Below, piece after piece: positions 34,372-42,716 of a stretch of 64,000 bases of DNA (position 1 is the stretch's first letter; each line of letters begins with the position of its first letter). Origin of the DNA: Marseilla massiliensis. GTDB taxonomy: Bacteria; Bacteroidota; Bacteroidia; Bacteroidales; Bacteroidaceae. The stretch spans positions 49,158 through 113,157 of the forward strand of contig NZ_JACJJL010000013.1 of NCBI RefSeq assembly GCF_016899955.1, given 5' to 3'. The notes under the pieces are model-generated. The model saw only the letters and a program-made list of their open reading frames with translations, had not been told where the DNA came from and did not search any database. The translations under genes and the position numbers were made by a program.

Positions 34372-34379
34372 CAAAATTA
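34372..34379 (-). promoter_or_regulatory. thr operon -7 box
   Basis: TAATTTTG on the minus strand (34379 to 34372); the -33 match is poor. The leader of about 70 nt shows no Thr-codon run and no attenuator hairpin. Confidence 0.45.
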
Positions 34380-34553
34380 GCAATAATTGTTGTTATAAAC
34401 AACTTTTTGATGATAAAATGGAACCCTGCAGGCCATATTTTGTTTTTGCTGTATTGCGGTTTGATGGCATTGACACCGCATGCCATAGTTGCTGCATGGC
34501 AATGTCGTGTAGGTGATAATGCACATCCGTTTTGATAAAAAGAACCGTTTTCT

Positions 34554-34584
34554 TTTGTGTTCTCCGCTAAAAGAGTTATCTTTG
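34554..34584 (+). promoter_or_regulatory. esterase promoter
   Basis: TTTG at 34554-34557, 19 bp, TATCTTTG at 34577-34584; full consensus. Confidence 0.75.
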
Positions 34585-34612
34585 CAATCACATATTTCAG
34601 AGCAAATTCATT

Positions 34613-35443
34613 ATGAAGAATATACTTAAAGCGTTACCCGCATTATTGTTCCTGTTATGTTCGTCGGTTGTCTCGGCAGCCACCAAGCCCATAGTCTTGG
34701 ACTTATGGCCGAATGGTGCCCCGGAGAAAAGCTCGGATTTGAAGGATACGGCTAGGGTCTATGTGTATCTGCCGGATGTGAAGCATGTCACGGGGCGCGC
34801 TGTGGTGATATGTCCCGGTGGCGGTTACGCCATGTTGGCAATGGAGCATGAGGGCACAGACTGGGCCGAGTTCTTTACCAGTCAGGGCATCGCAGCCATA
34901 GTGTTGAAATACCGCATGCCTCACGGCAACCGCAAAGTGCCGGTAAGCGATGCGATGGAAGCGATGCGCTTGGTGAGGCGCAATGCCAAAGAGTGGCGCA
35001 TAGATGTTGACCAGGTGGGCATCATGGGCTCGTCGGCCGGCGGTCACCTGGCATCTGTGGTGGCCACCATGGGCAAGGGCAACACAGCTCCTAATTTCCA
35101 GATACTGTTTTATCCGGTGATTACGATGAACCCGGGGTTCACCCATATCGGTTCGCATGACAATTTCCTTGGAAAGGATGCGCGCAAGAAAACAGAGCAG
35201 GAGTACAGCACAGACAGGCAAGTGAGCAGGGTGACGCCAAGGGCGTACATTCTGTTGAGCGATGACGACCACACCGTTTTGCCTGCCAATGGCGTCAATT
35301 ACTATCTCGCCTGTTATCGTCACGACGTTCCGGCGTCGCTCCATGTCTATCCCACCGGTGGTCATGGTTGGGGCATGAAGCAGAGTTTCCCTTATCACAT
35401 AGAGATGCTGCTTGACTTTAAGGCATGGCTGAACAGCTTCTGA
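34613..35443 (+). CDS. secreted alpha/beta-hydrolase (carbohydrate-esterase-like)
   Basis: 276 residues with signal peptide (MKNILKALPALLFLLCSSVVSA). Oxyanion region VVICPGGGYAMLA, nucleophile in MGSSAGGHLAS, acid in SDDDHTVLP and His in GGHGWG. This pattern is that of the acetyl-xylan-esterase-like or 'BD-FAE-like' hydrolases that Bacteroidota use to de-acylate plant polysaccharides. The substrate cannot be fixed. Monocistronic: own promoter, and an unusually long perfect hairpin 28 bp after the stop. Confidence 0.85.
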   Translation: MKNILKALPALLFLLCSSVVSAATKPIVLDLWPNGAPEKSSDLKDTARVYVYLPDVKHVTGRAVVICPGGGYAMLAMEHEGTDWAEFFTSQGIAAIVLKYRMPHGNRKVPVSDAMEAMRLVRRNAKEWRIDVDQVGIMGSSAGGHLASVVATMGKGNTAPNFQILFYPVITMNPGFTHIGSHDNFLGKDARKKTEQEYSTDRQVSRVTPRAYILLSDDDHTVLPANGVNYYLACYRHDVPASLHVYPTGGHGWGMKQSFPYHIEMLLDFKAWLNSF

Positions 35444-35471
35444 CGGTTTTTGTGGTCAAGGCTACATGTGG

Positions 35472-35518
35472 CAAATCATGGAAAGAATGCATTGGATTGG
35501 CATTCTTTCCATGATTTG
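35472..35518. terminator. 19-bp perfect hairpin after the esterase
   Basis: Arms 35472-35490 and 35500-35518 are exact complements (CAAATCATGGAAAGAATGC) with a 9-nt loop. The tail is TCGTTAAAG, without a proper T-run. Confidence 0.7.
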
Positions 35519-35900
35519 TCGTTAAAGCGGCTTCTGTGGCTGGTGATTGATGTGGGCCCAGAGTAATGCGTCCGATAGAGTTTCTTGATTATGCTGTTGT
35601 CTGTGCGATACACCGGGCGCTATGTTGTGGATAGGCAAGACTTGGTTGGAATCGCAGGCGGAAAACGTGGCATGAAGGTGCAAATCTTGGCATACATCAC
35701 ATTTATATTGGCTGCTTAACGTCGTCCGTACGCTATTTGTTTCGTCTGGGTTTTGTCGTTTGCAATAATTTGTCTACATTTGCAATGTGTTTCAATCAAT
35801 TGCCTTTCGGTCGCGGTGGCTTTTGTTTGCATTACGGTTTTGTGTGCAGTTACCCGCTTCAAATGGCAATTGAGAGCAGAGTTATAAAACGAAAGTCAGG
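35519..35900 (+). other. intergenic region with FAD-protein promoter
   Basis: No gene seen. Promoter: TTTG 35753-35756, 18 bp, TACATTTG 35775-35782, giving a leader of about 110 nt to ATG 35901. Confidence 0.5.
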
Positions 35901-37472
35901 ATGATCAACGAATATCAGGTTAGGGTACTGCCTCATGTGGCAGCCGGCGAAGAGTCAATTTGCAGGTATCTGGCAAGTGAGCATGGTTTTGACGTGCGTA
36001 CGGTTAAGGCCGTCAGGGTGCTTCGCAAGAGCATAGATGCACGCCAGCGGACTATATATGTGAATCTTAAAGTGCGTGTTTACATCAATGAAGAACCGTC
36101 AGACTTGCCTTATGTCCCGGTAGAATATCCCGATGTCTCAGGTTCAAGGCAGGTTGTTGTGGTCGGTGAAGGCCCTGCGGGGTTGTTTGCTGCTCTTAAG
36201 CTAATAGAACTGGGACTGCGTCCGGTGGTCGTAGAGCGTGGCAAGGATGTCAGGGAGCGCAAGAAAGATCTTGCCGACATATCACGTACGCAGAAGGTTA
36301 ATGGCGAGAGCAATTATTGTTTTGGCGAGGGTGGAGCCGGCGCTTACTCAGACGGCAAGCTGTACACACGGAGCAAGAAGCGCGGTAATGTGGATAAGAT
36401 ACTTGGCGTTTTTTGTCAGCATGGGGCCTCAACGGCAATAATGGCAGACGCCCATCCGCACATAGGAACCGACCGTTTGCCGGGAGTTATTGAGCGAATG
36501 CGCCAGACGATAATATCGTCAGGTGGTGAGGTGCGCCACCAGACACGCATGGACAGGTTGCTGATTTCACATGAAGGTCATGTGGAAGGAATCGACGCAA
36601 CCGACTTGCGCACGGGTGCCGGCCTTACATTACACGGCCCTGTGATATTGGCAACAGGCCATTCGGCCAGGGATGTTTACCGATATCTTGCCGAGGCGAA
36701 GGTTGAAATAGAGCCCAAGGGCATTGCGGTTGGCGTCAGGCTCGAGCATCCATCGGAATTAATAGACAGAATACAATACCATAATCCGGCAGGGCGTGGC
36801 AAATATTTGCCGGCTGCAGAATATTCGTTTGTCACTCAGTCTGGCGGCCGAGGGGTTTATTCGTTTTGCATGTGCCCCGGCGGCTTTGTGATACCTGCCG
36901 CCACTTCTGATGGGCAGATTGTTGTAAATGGCATGAGCCCGAGCAATAGAGGGGGAAAATGGTCGAACAGTGGCATGGTTGTAGAAACGCGAGTCGAGGA
37001 CGTCGAAGGTGACGATCCTCTGAAAATGATGCACTGGCAGGAAAGGCTCGAACATGATTGTTGGATCCAAGGCAATATGCGACAGACCGCTCCGGCGCAG
37101 CGCATGGTCGACTTTGTCAACGGAAAGCTCAGCTATGACTTGCCGCGCAGTTCGTATTCTCCCGGCTTGATATCCTCGCCGCTTCATTTCTGGCTTCCAG
37201 CCCAGGTGGCAGACAGATTGCGCGAAGGGTTCAAGGAGTTCGGGCGCATGAGCCGCGGCTTCTTGACCAACGATGCAGTCATGATTGCTATAGAGACACG
37301 CACGTCGGCCCCGGTGCGCATAGTGCGCGATCCGGCGTCGCTCATGCACGTTGGTGTGGCCGGGCTTTTCCCCTGTGGCGAGGGCGCCGGATACGCCGGA
37401 GGAATTGTGTCGGCCGCCATTGATGGCGAGAGGTGTGCAGAGATGTGCCATGAATATTTGGCGGCGAGATGA
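35901..37472 (+). CDS. FAD-dependent oxidoreductase family protein (COG2509 type)
   Basis: 523 residues. After an ~80-residue N-terminal domain rich in charged residues (TVKAVRVLRKSIDARQRTIYVNLKVRVY) comes a dinucleotide fold VVVVGEGPAGLFAALKL, then GEGGAGAYSDGKLYTR and GPVILATGHSARDVYRYL, and the second FAD motif at GLFPCGEGAGYAGGI near the C-terminus. This layout is that of the 'uncharacterized FAD-dependent dehydrogenase' family COG2509, cytosolic, substrate unknown. It stands alone. Confidence 0.85.
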   Translation: MINEYQVRVLPHVAAGEESICRYLASEHGFDVRTVKAVRVLRKSIDARQRTIYVNLKVRVYINEEPSDLPYVPVEYPDVSGSRQVVVVGEGPAGLFAALKLIELGLRPVVVERGKDVRERKKDLADISRTQKVNGESNYCFGEGGAGAYSDGKLYTRSKKRGNVDKILGVFCQHGASTAIMADAHPHIGTDRLPGVIERMRQTIISSGGEVRHQTRMDRLLISHEGHVEGIDATDLRTGAGLTLHGPVILATGHSARDVYRYLAEAKVEIEPKGIAVGVRLEHPSELIDRIQYHNPAGRGKYLPAAEYSFVTQSGGRGVYSFCMCPGGFVIPAATSDGQIVVNGMSPSNRGGKWSNSGMVVETRVEDVEGDDPLKMMHWQERLEHDCWIQGNMRQTAPAQRMVDFVNGKLSYDLPRSSYSPGLISSPLHFWLPAQVADRLREGFKEFGRMSRGFLTNDAVMIAIETRTSAPVRIVRDPASLMHVGVAGLFPCGEGAGYAGGIVSAAIDGERCAEMCHEYLAAR

Positions 37473-37534
37473 CGTCTTTGGTCGTTTCTTCTGTCTGCAG
37501 CACATTAGAATAATAAGAAACAAGCAAAGAAAAA

Positions 37535-37566
37535 TTTGCATAAGTGGCAGAAAAGTAGTATTTTTG
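37535..37566 (+). promoter_or_regulatory. pheT-yebC promoter
   Basis: TTTG at 37535-37538, 20 bp, TATTTTTG at 37559-37566; leader about 25 nt. Confidence 0.7.
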
Positions 37567-37600
37567 CGCCAAAATTTGGTTAAAATAAAGATTCACTATA

Positions 37601-40063
37601 ATGAATATTTCGTACAAATGGCTTAAAGAGTACGTTGACTTTGACCTTACTCCGCAGCAAGTTTGTGATGCTTTGACCTCAACAGGGCTTGAGGTAGATG
37701 CGCTTGAGGAGGTTCAAAGCATTAAAGGAGGCCTTAAAGGCTTGTACGTAGGCAAGGTTTTGACGTGCGAAGCTCATCCTAACTCCGACCATCTTCATGT
37801 CACAACGGTTGACTTGGGGCGTGATGTTCCGTCGCAGATTGTGTGCGGCGCTCCCAATGTGGCTGCTGGACAGAAGGTTGTCGTTGCAGACTTGGGGTGC
37901 GTGCTATACGATGGCGACAAGGAGTTTGTCATAAAGAAGTCCAAGTTAAGAGGGGTTGATAGCTATGGCATGATATGTGCCGAGGATGAGATTGGTGTCG
38001 GAAACAGCCATGACGGTATAATCGTGCTGCCCGACGATGCGCCTGTCGGTCAGCCTGCCGCAGAATATTATCACCTGGAAAGCGACTGGGTGATAGAGAT
38101 AGACATCACTGCTAACCGTGCCGATGCATTGTCTCACTGGGGTGTTGCCCGTGATTTGTATGCGTGGCTGAAGTGCAATGGCTATGAGACGAGCTTGCAT
38201 CGCCCCGATTGTTCAAAGTTCTCTGTTGACAATCATGACTTGCCTATCGACGTGGAGATTGTCAATCGTGACGCTTGCAAACGATATGCATGCGTAAGCA
38301 TAACCGGTTGCGAGGTGAAGGAGAGTCCTGAGTGGTTGCAAAACAAGTTGCGGGTGATAGGACTTCGGCCGATAAACAACATTGTAGACATTACCAATTA
38401 CATAATGATGGCCTATGGGCAGCCCATGCACTGTTTTGATGCCGATATGGTGACAGGCCACAAGATAGTGGTGCGCACACAGCCGGAAGGTACAAAGTTT
38501 GTTACGCTCGACGGCGTAGAGCACGAGTTGGGCACCCATGACTTAAGCATATGTAATGCCGAAGAACCGATGTGCATTGCCGGAGTGTTTGGCGGCAAGG
38601 GCAGCGGCACGTACGAGACTACGCGGAATGTGGTATTGGAGAGCGCTTATTTCCATCCGACTTGGATACGCAAGAGCGCGCGCCGCCACGGATTAAGCAC
38701 TGATTCATCATTCCGCTTCGAGCGCGGCATTGACCCGGAAGGAGTTATATACGCGTTGAAGCAAGCTGCAATATTGTGCAAAGAGCTCGCCGGTGGAAGT
38801 GTGTCCATGGAGATAAGGGACGAATATCCTGAGCCAATGAATGGATTTACGGTTGACTTGGAGTACGATTATGTAACCGGACTTATAGGCAAGGATATCC
38901 CACACTCAACCATCAAGAGCATCTGCGAGAGCCTTGACATGAAGATATTGTCTGAGTCTGACAACGGTTTGGAACTGCTAGTTCCGGCATACAGGGTTGA
39001 TGTTCAACGCCCGTGCGACGTTGTAGAGGACATTTTGCGTATATATGGTTACAACAACGTTGAAATACCATCGCAGTTGAAAGGCTGTCTTGCTGTTAAA
39101 GGTGATGAAGACCGCAAGCACAAACTGGCCAATATTGTTGGTGAGCAGCTTGTGGGATGCGGATTCAATGAGATTCTTAACAATTCGTTGACGCGCGGAG
39201 CTTATTACGACATGTTCGATGCTTACAAGCAGGAAAACTGCGTTAAGATAATGAATCCGCTCAGCACAGACCTCAATGTTATGCGCCAGACTCTCATCTT
39301 TGGTGGTTTGGAAAGCATAGAGCACAATTCAAAGCGCAAGAATCCCAATCTGCGCTTGTTTGAATTTGGCAATGTTTACCACTTTGACCCGGCAAAGCAA
39401 AACACTGAAAATCCCATAGCGGCATACAAGGAAAGCTATCATCTCGGTTTGTGGCTTACCGGTAAGCGTGTCGATGGCAGTTGGGCTCATCCCAACGAAG
39501 ACAGCAGCTTCTTTGAGCTTGCGGCCTATGTGCGCAACATATTCGACCGCATAGGGCTGAAGCAAGGCATGACAGTGCGGAAGAAAAGCGCTAATGATGT
39601 TTTTGCCCACGGCTTAACAATAGAGAACCGTGGCGGCAAAAAGCTCGCCGAGATGGGCGTGGTAAGCGCCAAACTGCTGAAAACCGTAGATATATCAAAG
39701 CCGGTTTACTACGCCGAGCTTGATTGGACAGCCCTTATGAAGGCCGTAGGCAAGAACCAGGTCTTGTATGCCGAGATTAGCAAGTTCCCCGCTGTCAGCC
39801 GCGATTTGGCTCTGCTTGTTGATAACGGAGTAGAGTTTGCCGCTATAGAAGAAGTGGCAAGGCAGACGGAGAAGAAACTGCTTAAGGGAGTAGAGCTCTT
39901 CGACGTGTATGAAGGAAAGAATCTTCCGTCAGGAAAGAAGAGCTATGCAGTCAACTTCATACTGCAAGACGAGGCAAAGACTCTCAACGATAAGCAGATC
40001 GATTCGATAATGACTAAACTGATAACAAACTTAAAGAATAAACTTGGGGCAGAGCTCCGTTAA
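37601..40063 (+). CDS. pheT: phenylalanyl-tRNA synthetase beta subunit
   Basis: 820 residues, full length. N-terminal EMAP/tRNA-binding domain (LYVGKVLTCEAHPNSDHLHV, about 45-65), B3/B4 editing domain (about 215-390), B5 domain, catalytic-like core (RLFEFGNVYHF), and a C-terminal FDX-ACB anticodon-binding domain (EISKFPAVSRDLALLV). It pairs with PheS, which is not in this window, so the pheS and pheT genes are split here, as is usual in Bacteroidota. yebC follows after 11 bp. Confidence 0.97.
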   Translation: MNISYKWLKEYVDFDLTPQQVCDALTSTGLEVDALEEVQSIKGGLKGLYVGKVLTCEAHPNSDHLHVTTVDLGRDVPSQIVCGAPNVAAGQKVVVADLGCVLYDGDKEFVIKKSKLRGVDSYGMICAEDEIGVGNSHDGIIVLPDDAPVGQPAAEYYHLESDWVIEIDITANRADALSHWGVARDLYAWLKCNGYETSLHRPDCSKFSVDNHDLPIDVEIVNRDACKRYACVSITGCEVKESPEWLQNKLRVIGLRPINNIVDITNYIMMAYGQPMHCFDADMVTGHKIVVRTQPEGTKFVTLDGVEHELGTHDLSICNAEEPMCIAGVFGGKGSGTYETTRNVVLESAYFHPTWIRKSARRHGLSTDSSFRFERGIDPEGVIYALKQAAILCKELAGGSVSMEIRDEYPEPMNGFTVDLEYDYVTGLIGKDIPHSTIKSICESLDMKILSESDNGLELLVPAYRVDVQRPCDVVEDILRIYGYNNVEIPSQLKGCLAVKGDEDRKHKLANIVGEQLVGCGFNEILNNSLTRGAYYDMFDAYKQENCVKIMNPLSTDLNVMRQTLIFGGLESIEHNSKRKNPNLRLFEFGNVYHFDPAKQNTENPIAAYKESYHLGLWLTGKRVDGSWAHPNEDSSFFELAAYVRNIFDRIGLKQGMTVRKKSANDVFAHGLTIENRGGKKLAEMGVVSAKLLKTVDISKPVYYAELDWTALMKAVGKNQVLYAEISKFPAVSRDLALLVDNGVEFAAIEEVARQTEKKLLKGVELFDVYEGKNLPSGKKSYAVNFILQDEAKTLNDKQIDSIMTKLITNLKNKLGAELR

Positions 40064-40074
40064 TAAACACTCCG

Positions 40075-40806
40075 ATGGGAAGAGCATTTGAATATCGTAA
40101 AGCAACAAAGCTTAAGAGATGGGGGCACATGGCCCGCACATTTACAAAGATTGGTAAGCAGATAGCAATAGCAGTCAAGGCTGGTGGACCTGAGCCAGAG
40201 AACAACCCTCATCTGCGCGCAATCATACAGACAGCCAAGCGCGAGAACATGCCTAACGCCAACATTGAGCGTGCTATCAAGAATGCATTGGGGAAAGACC
40301 AGAAAGACTTCAAGGAGGTGACATACGAGGGATATGGCCCTCACGGCATAGCCATCTTCGTTGATGCTGCCACTGACAACACAACCAGGACGGTTGCAAA
40401 TGTTCGCGCTGTATTCAATAAGTTCAGCGGCAATCTTGGTACACAAGGTTCGCTTTCATTCCTGTTTGACCAGAAGTGCGTGTTTACATTCAAGAAGAAA
40501 GACGGGCTGAATATGGACGACCTGATACTCGAATTCATTGATTTTGGTGTCGATGACGAGTATGATGAAGATGAAGAGAGCGGCGAAATAACAATCTACG
40601 GAGAGCCTACGAGCTTCAGCGACATACAGAAGCATCTTGAAGGTATGGGCCTTGAGGTCACCGGTGCCGAGTTTACCCGAATACCTAATGACCTTAAGGA
40701 CGTTACGCCGGAGCAGCGTGAGACAATCAACAAGATGGTCGACCTGCTTGAGGATGACGACGATGTGCAGAACGTATATACAAATATGAAACCCGAAGAG
40801 GCCTAA
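40075..40806 (+). CDS. yebC: YebC/PmpR/TACO1 family protein
   Basis: 243 residues beginning GRAFEYRKATKLKRWGHMARTFTKIGKQIAIAV across its conserved start, with NPHLRAIIQTAKRENMPNANIERAI and GPHGIAIFVDAATDN blocks. The family was long called a DNA-binding regulator; recent work points to relief of ribosome stalling at proline runs. Lying 11 bp behind pheT, a translation gene, fits the latter. Many Bacteroidota homologues share this acidic loop (DDEYDEDEESGE). Confidence 0.93.
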   Translation: MGRAFEYRKATKLKRWGHMARTFTKIGKQIAIAVKAGGPEPENNPHLRAIIQTAKRENMPNANIERAIKNALGKDQKDFKEVTYEGYGPHGIAIFVDAATDNTTRTVANVRAVFNKFSGNLGTQGSLSFLFDQKCVFTFKKKDGLNMDDLILEFIDFGVDDEYDEDEESGEITIYGEPTSFSDIQKHLEGMGLEVTGAEFTRIPNDLKDVTPEQRETINKMVDLLEDDDDVQNVYTNMKPEEA

Positions 40807-40842
40807 AATCATATTTGTCGAGGCACAATCAATACAAGAATA

Positions 40843-40895
40843 GCGAGGGTTACCCGGAACAAGGAAGGTCGGGTTGCCCTCGCTTCATTATATTA
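40843..40895 (+). terminator. pheT-yebC terminator
   Basis: GCGAGGGTTACCCG (40843-40856) pairs with CGGGTTGCCCTCGC (40870-40883) with one mismatch and one G-U, then TTCATTATATT. Confidence 0.65.
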
Positions 40896-40935
40896 AAATA
40901 ATCTTATTGGGCCAAGCCTGTTGCCATGATGTGTG

Positions 40936-41325
40936 TTACTTATAATCTTCAGGCTTGAATACTGCCTCGAAAACAACCTTGTTTTTGTCTTTCCCTGAGC
41001 GGTAAGTGTAGGCGAAGTTATAACCTGCGTCTTTGTAGTCTTTTATTGAAGTGGCATTCTTTATTTGTGATAGCAACAGGTTGTAAGCCTCAGAAGTATT
41101 TATGTTGGGGTTACTGTCTGCTGCTCCTTTTATGGAGTAATAATAATGCAGTGTGTGTGTGGAGCGTTCAAAGCTCATGCTGTCTATCACAATGTTTTCG
41201 CCGATAGGTGCCGGGCATTTCTTTTCTGTGTATTCCTTGGCTTCCCGGGCACATTTATCTTCAAGGCTTTCCTGACAGGATAATAGCAATCCGGACAAGA
41301 GTAACATAAACATCGTTCTTTTCAT
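40936..41325 (-). CDS. small lipoprotein, unknown function
   Basis: 129 residues from ATG 41325 (MKRTMFMLLLSGLLLSC); the frame is open 20 codons further up but passes the promoter. Lipobox LLSC at residue 17. The mature part begins with an acidic/basic Cys-containing stretch (DKCAREAKEYTEKKCP) and continues as mixed helix and strand. I do not recognise a family. Its -7 box is TAACTTTG on the minus strand (41350-41357). It sits downstream of the metal-efflux operon but has its own promoter. Confidence 0.7.
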   Translation of the reverse strand: MKRTMFMLLLSGLLLSCQESLEDKCAREAKEYTEKKCPAPIGENIVIDSMSFERSTHTLHYYYSIKGAADSNPNINTSEAYNLLLSQIKNATSIKDYKDAGYNFAYTYRSGKDKNKVVFEAVFKPEDYK

Positions 41326-41377
41326 TGTCGTATAGTTTATTTGTTGCCGCAAAGTTACTAAAATACTCGTGAACGAC

Positions 41378-41423
41378 AATGGCACGATACACCTTTTATC
41401 ATGAAATGGTGCATCGTGCCATT
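41378..41423. terminator. hairpin downstream of the metal-efflux operon
   Basis: AATGGCACGATACACC (41378-41393) pairs with GGTGCATCGTGCCATT (41408-41423), one G-U, loop 14 nt. About 120 bp past the tolC-like stop. Confidence 0.6.
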
Positions 41424-41543
41424 ATTCATCAGCAACTGCAATTTGTTTTCTAATTCAGAAGATGTAACAGGGGCTGCAAATAAATATAATAATGTCGTCG
41501 TAGTCTTTCGATATAGCCGCAATAGGCGTTGCACCAGCTTGCG

Positions 41544-42716
41544 TCAGATGTCATTCTTGCAAATGTCGGCCATCACCCCTTGATATTGGCGTTCTGCCTC
41601 GATGCTCGCCTGCAGGTTCCGATAAATCACATCAGACTCAGAGTAATATTCCACAATCGATATCTGCCCGCTTTCCACAGCCTTGTCCAACAGTCTTAGA
41701 GTTTCTATCATCAAGTCTTCATCGTAAGCCTGTGCTGCCTGCTTGAGTTGTTTCATTTGCTGTATCTTGGTTTTTATGCCATTTTCTGCCATTGCTTTTG
41801 TATTCTCAAGATTAAGCCGTGCGTTCTCCATCTTGGCTTTTGCTGCTTTCGTCTTGTTCCGGCTCGAAAACAGCGGGAATGATGCACCAACCAGAAAACC
41901 ATTGCTGGCATCGCTGCCGTCGGTGTTTCTTCGGTATCCCACCTGCAGTTTTGGCATCCAGTTTTGTTTGTTCACCTTCACATCCTGTTCCGAGGCCTTG
42001 GCAGAAGCAGCTGCGGCGTGTATGTCATTGTCGTTGTTGAGTGCATTTTGCAATAGCGCCTCACCATCGCCGTCGGGCGTTGCGGGGTATTCCATGCCGT
42101 TTAGTGGCATTGGCGAGTTGCCGTTCAAGGCCGAGAGCGAGTTTATCGTGGCAATGCGTTCAGCCTCGGCTTGCGCTATTTCAGTCCTTACATTCATCAA
42201 GTCCATCTTGATTTTGTTTACCTCAAGGATATTGGCGTTTCCGTCTTCCAGTCTTTTCTCATACATTTGCAACAGCCTGAGAGCGTTGTCACCTCTTTTT
42301 TTCAGCAGCGTTTTCTTTTTTGTTTGCATGATGAAATCCAGGCACAGCGTCTTGGCATTGAACAGAATGTCGCGCCGTGACTTGTTATATTCCTGCCTGA
42401 GGACTTCTTGTTGCAGTCTTCCCGATTTTGTTCGTGCGGCATAAACGGTTGGGAAGTCAAAGCCTTGGGATACCACCAGTTCGGAGCTGGCAACGCCATT
42501 GACCGCCTTGTTGAAGAACGGACTGTATTCAACCGACGGGTCTTCGAGGTTGTTTTGTGACTTTATCTCAAGGCAACCGGCTTCGTAGTCTTTTTTAAGA
42601 GCCTTCAGTTCAATGTTGTTTTGTTCGATGCAGTGTAGAACACTGTCAATGCTGGCGGCGTCCATGGTGCAAGCGATGCACATTGCGGCACAAGCCATCA
42701 GTATCTTTTGTTTCAT
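41544..42716 (-). CDS. TolC-family outer membrane channel of the metal-efflux system
   Basis: 390 residues, signal peptide (KQKILMACAAMCIACTMDA), helix-rich OEP pattern with an early block NNLEDPSVEYSPFF, as in CusC/CzcC-like proteins. Third gene of the minus-strand operon; it overlaps the RND gene by 4 bp (ATGA-type). Role: outer-membrane exit duct for the RND pump. A little shorter than the usual 410-460. Confidence 0.9.
   Translation of the reverse strand: MKQKILMACAAMCIACTMDAASIDSVLHCIEQNNIELKALKKDYEAGCLEIKSQNNLEDPSVEYSPFFNKAVNGVASSELVVSQGFDFPTVYAARTKSGRLQQEVLRQEYNKSRRDILFNAKTLCLDFIMQTKKKTLLKKRGDNALRLLQMYEKRLEDGNANILEVNKIKMDLMNVRTEIAQAEAERIATINSLSALNGNSPMPLNGMEYPATPDGDGEALLQNALNNDNDIHAAAASAKASEQDVKVNKQNWMPKLQVGYRRNTDGSDASNGFLVGASFPLFSSRNKTKAAKAKMENARLNLENTKAMAENGIKTKIQQMKQLKQAAQAYDEDLMIETLRLLDKAVESGQISIVEYYSESDVIYRNLQASIEAERQYQGVMADICKNDI

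Larger units (their letters stand above)
34295..34612. other. divergent intergenic region, thrA / esterase
   Basis: Holds only the thrA promoter on the minus strand (34372-34379) and the esterase promoter on the plus strand (34554-34584). No gene or repeat seen. Confidence 0.5.

Noticed and set aside
34295..34591. 99-codon extension of thrA
   Set aside because: It crosses the thrA -7 box and is not kinase-like; the family start is MKVMKFGGTS.
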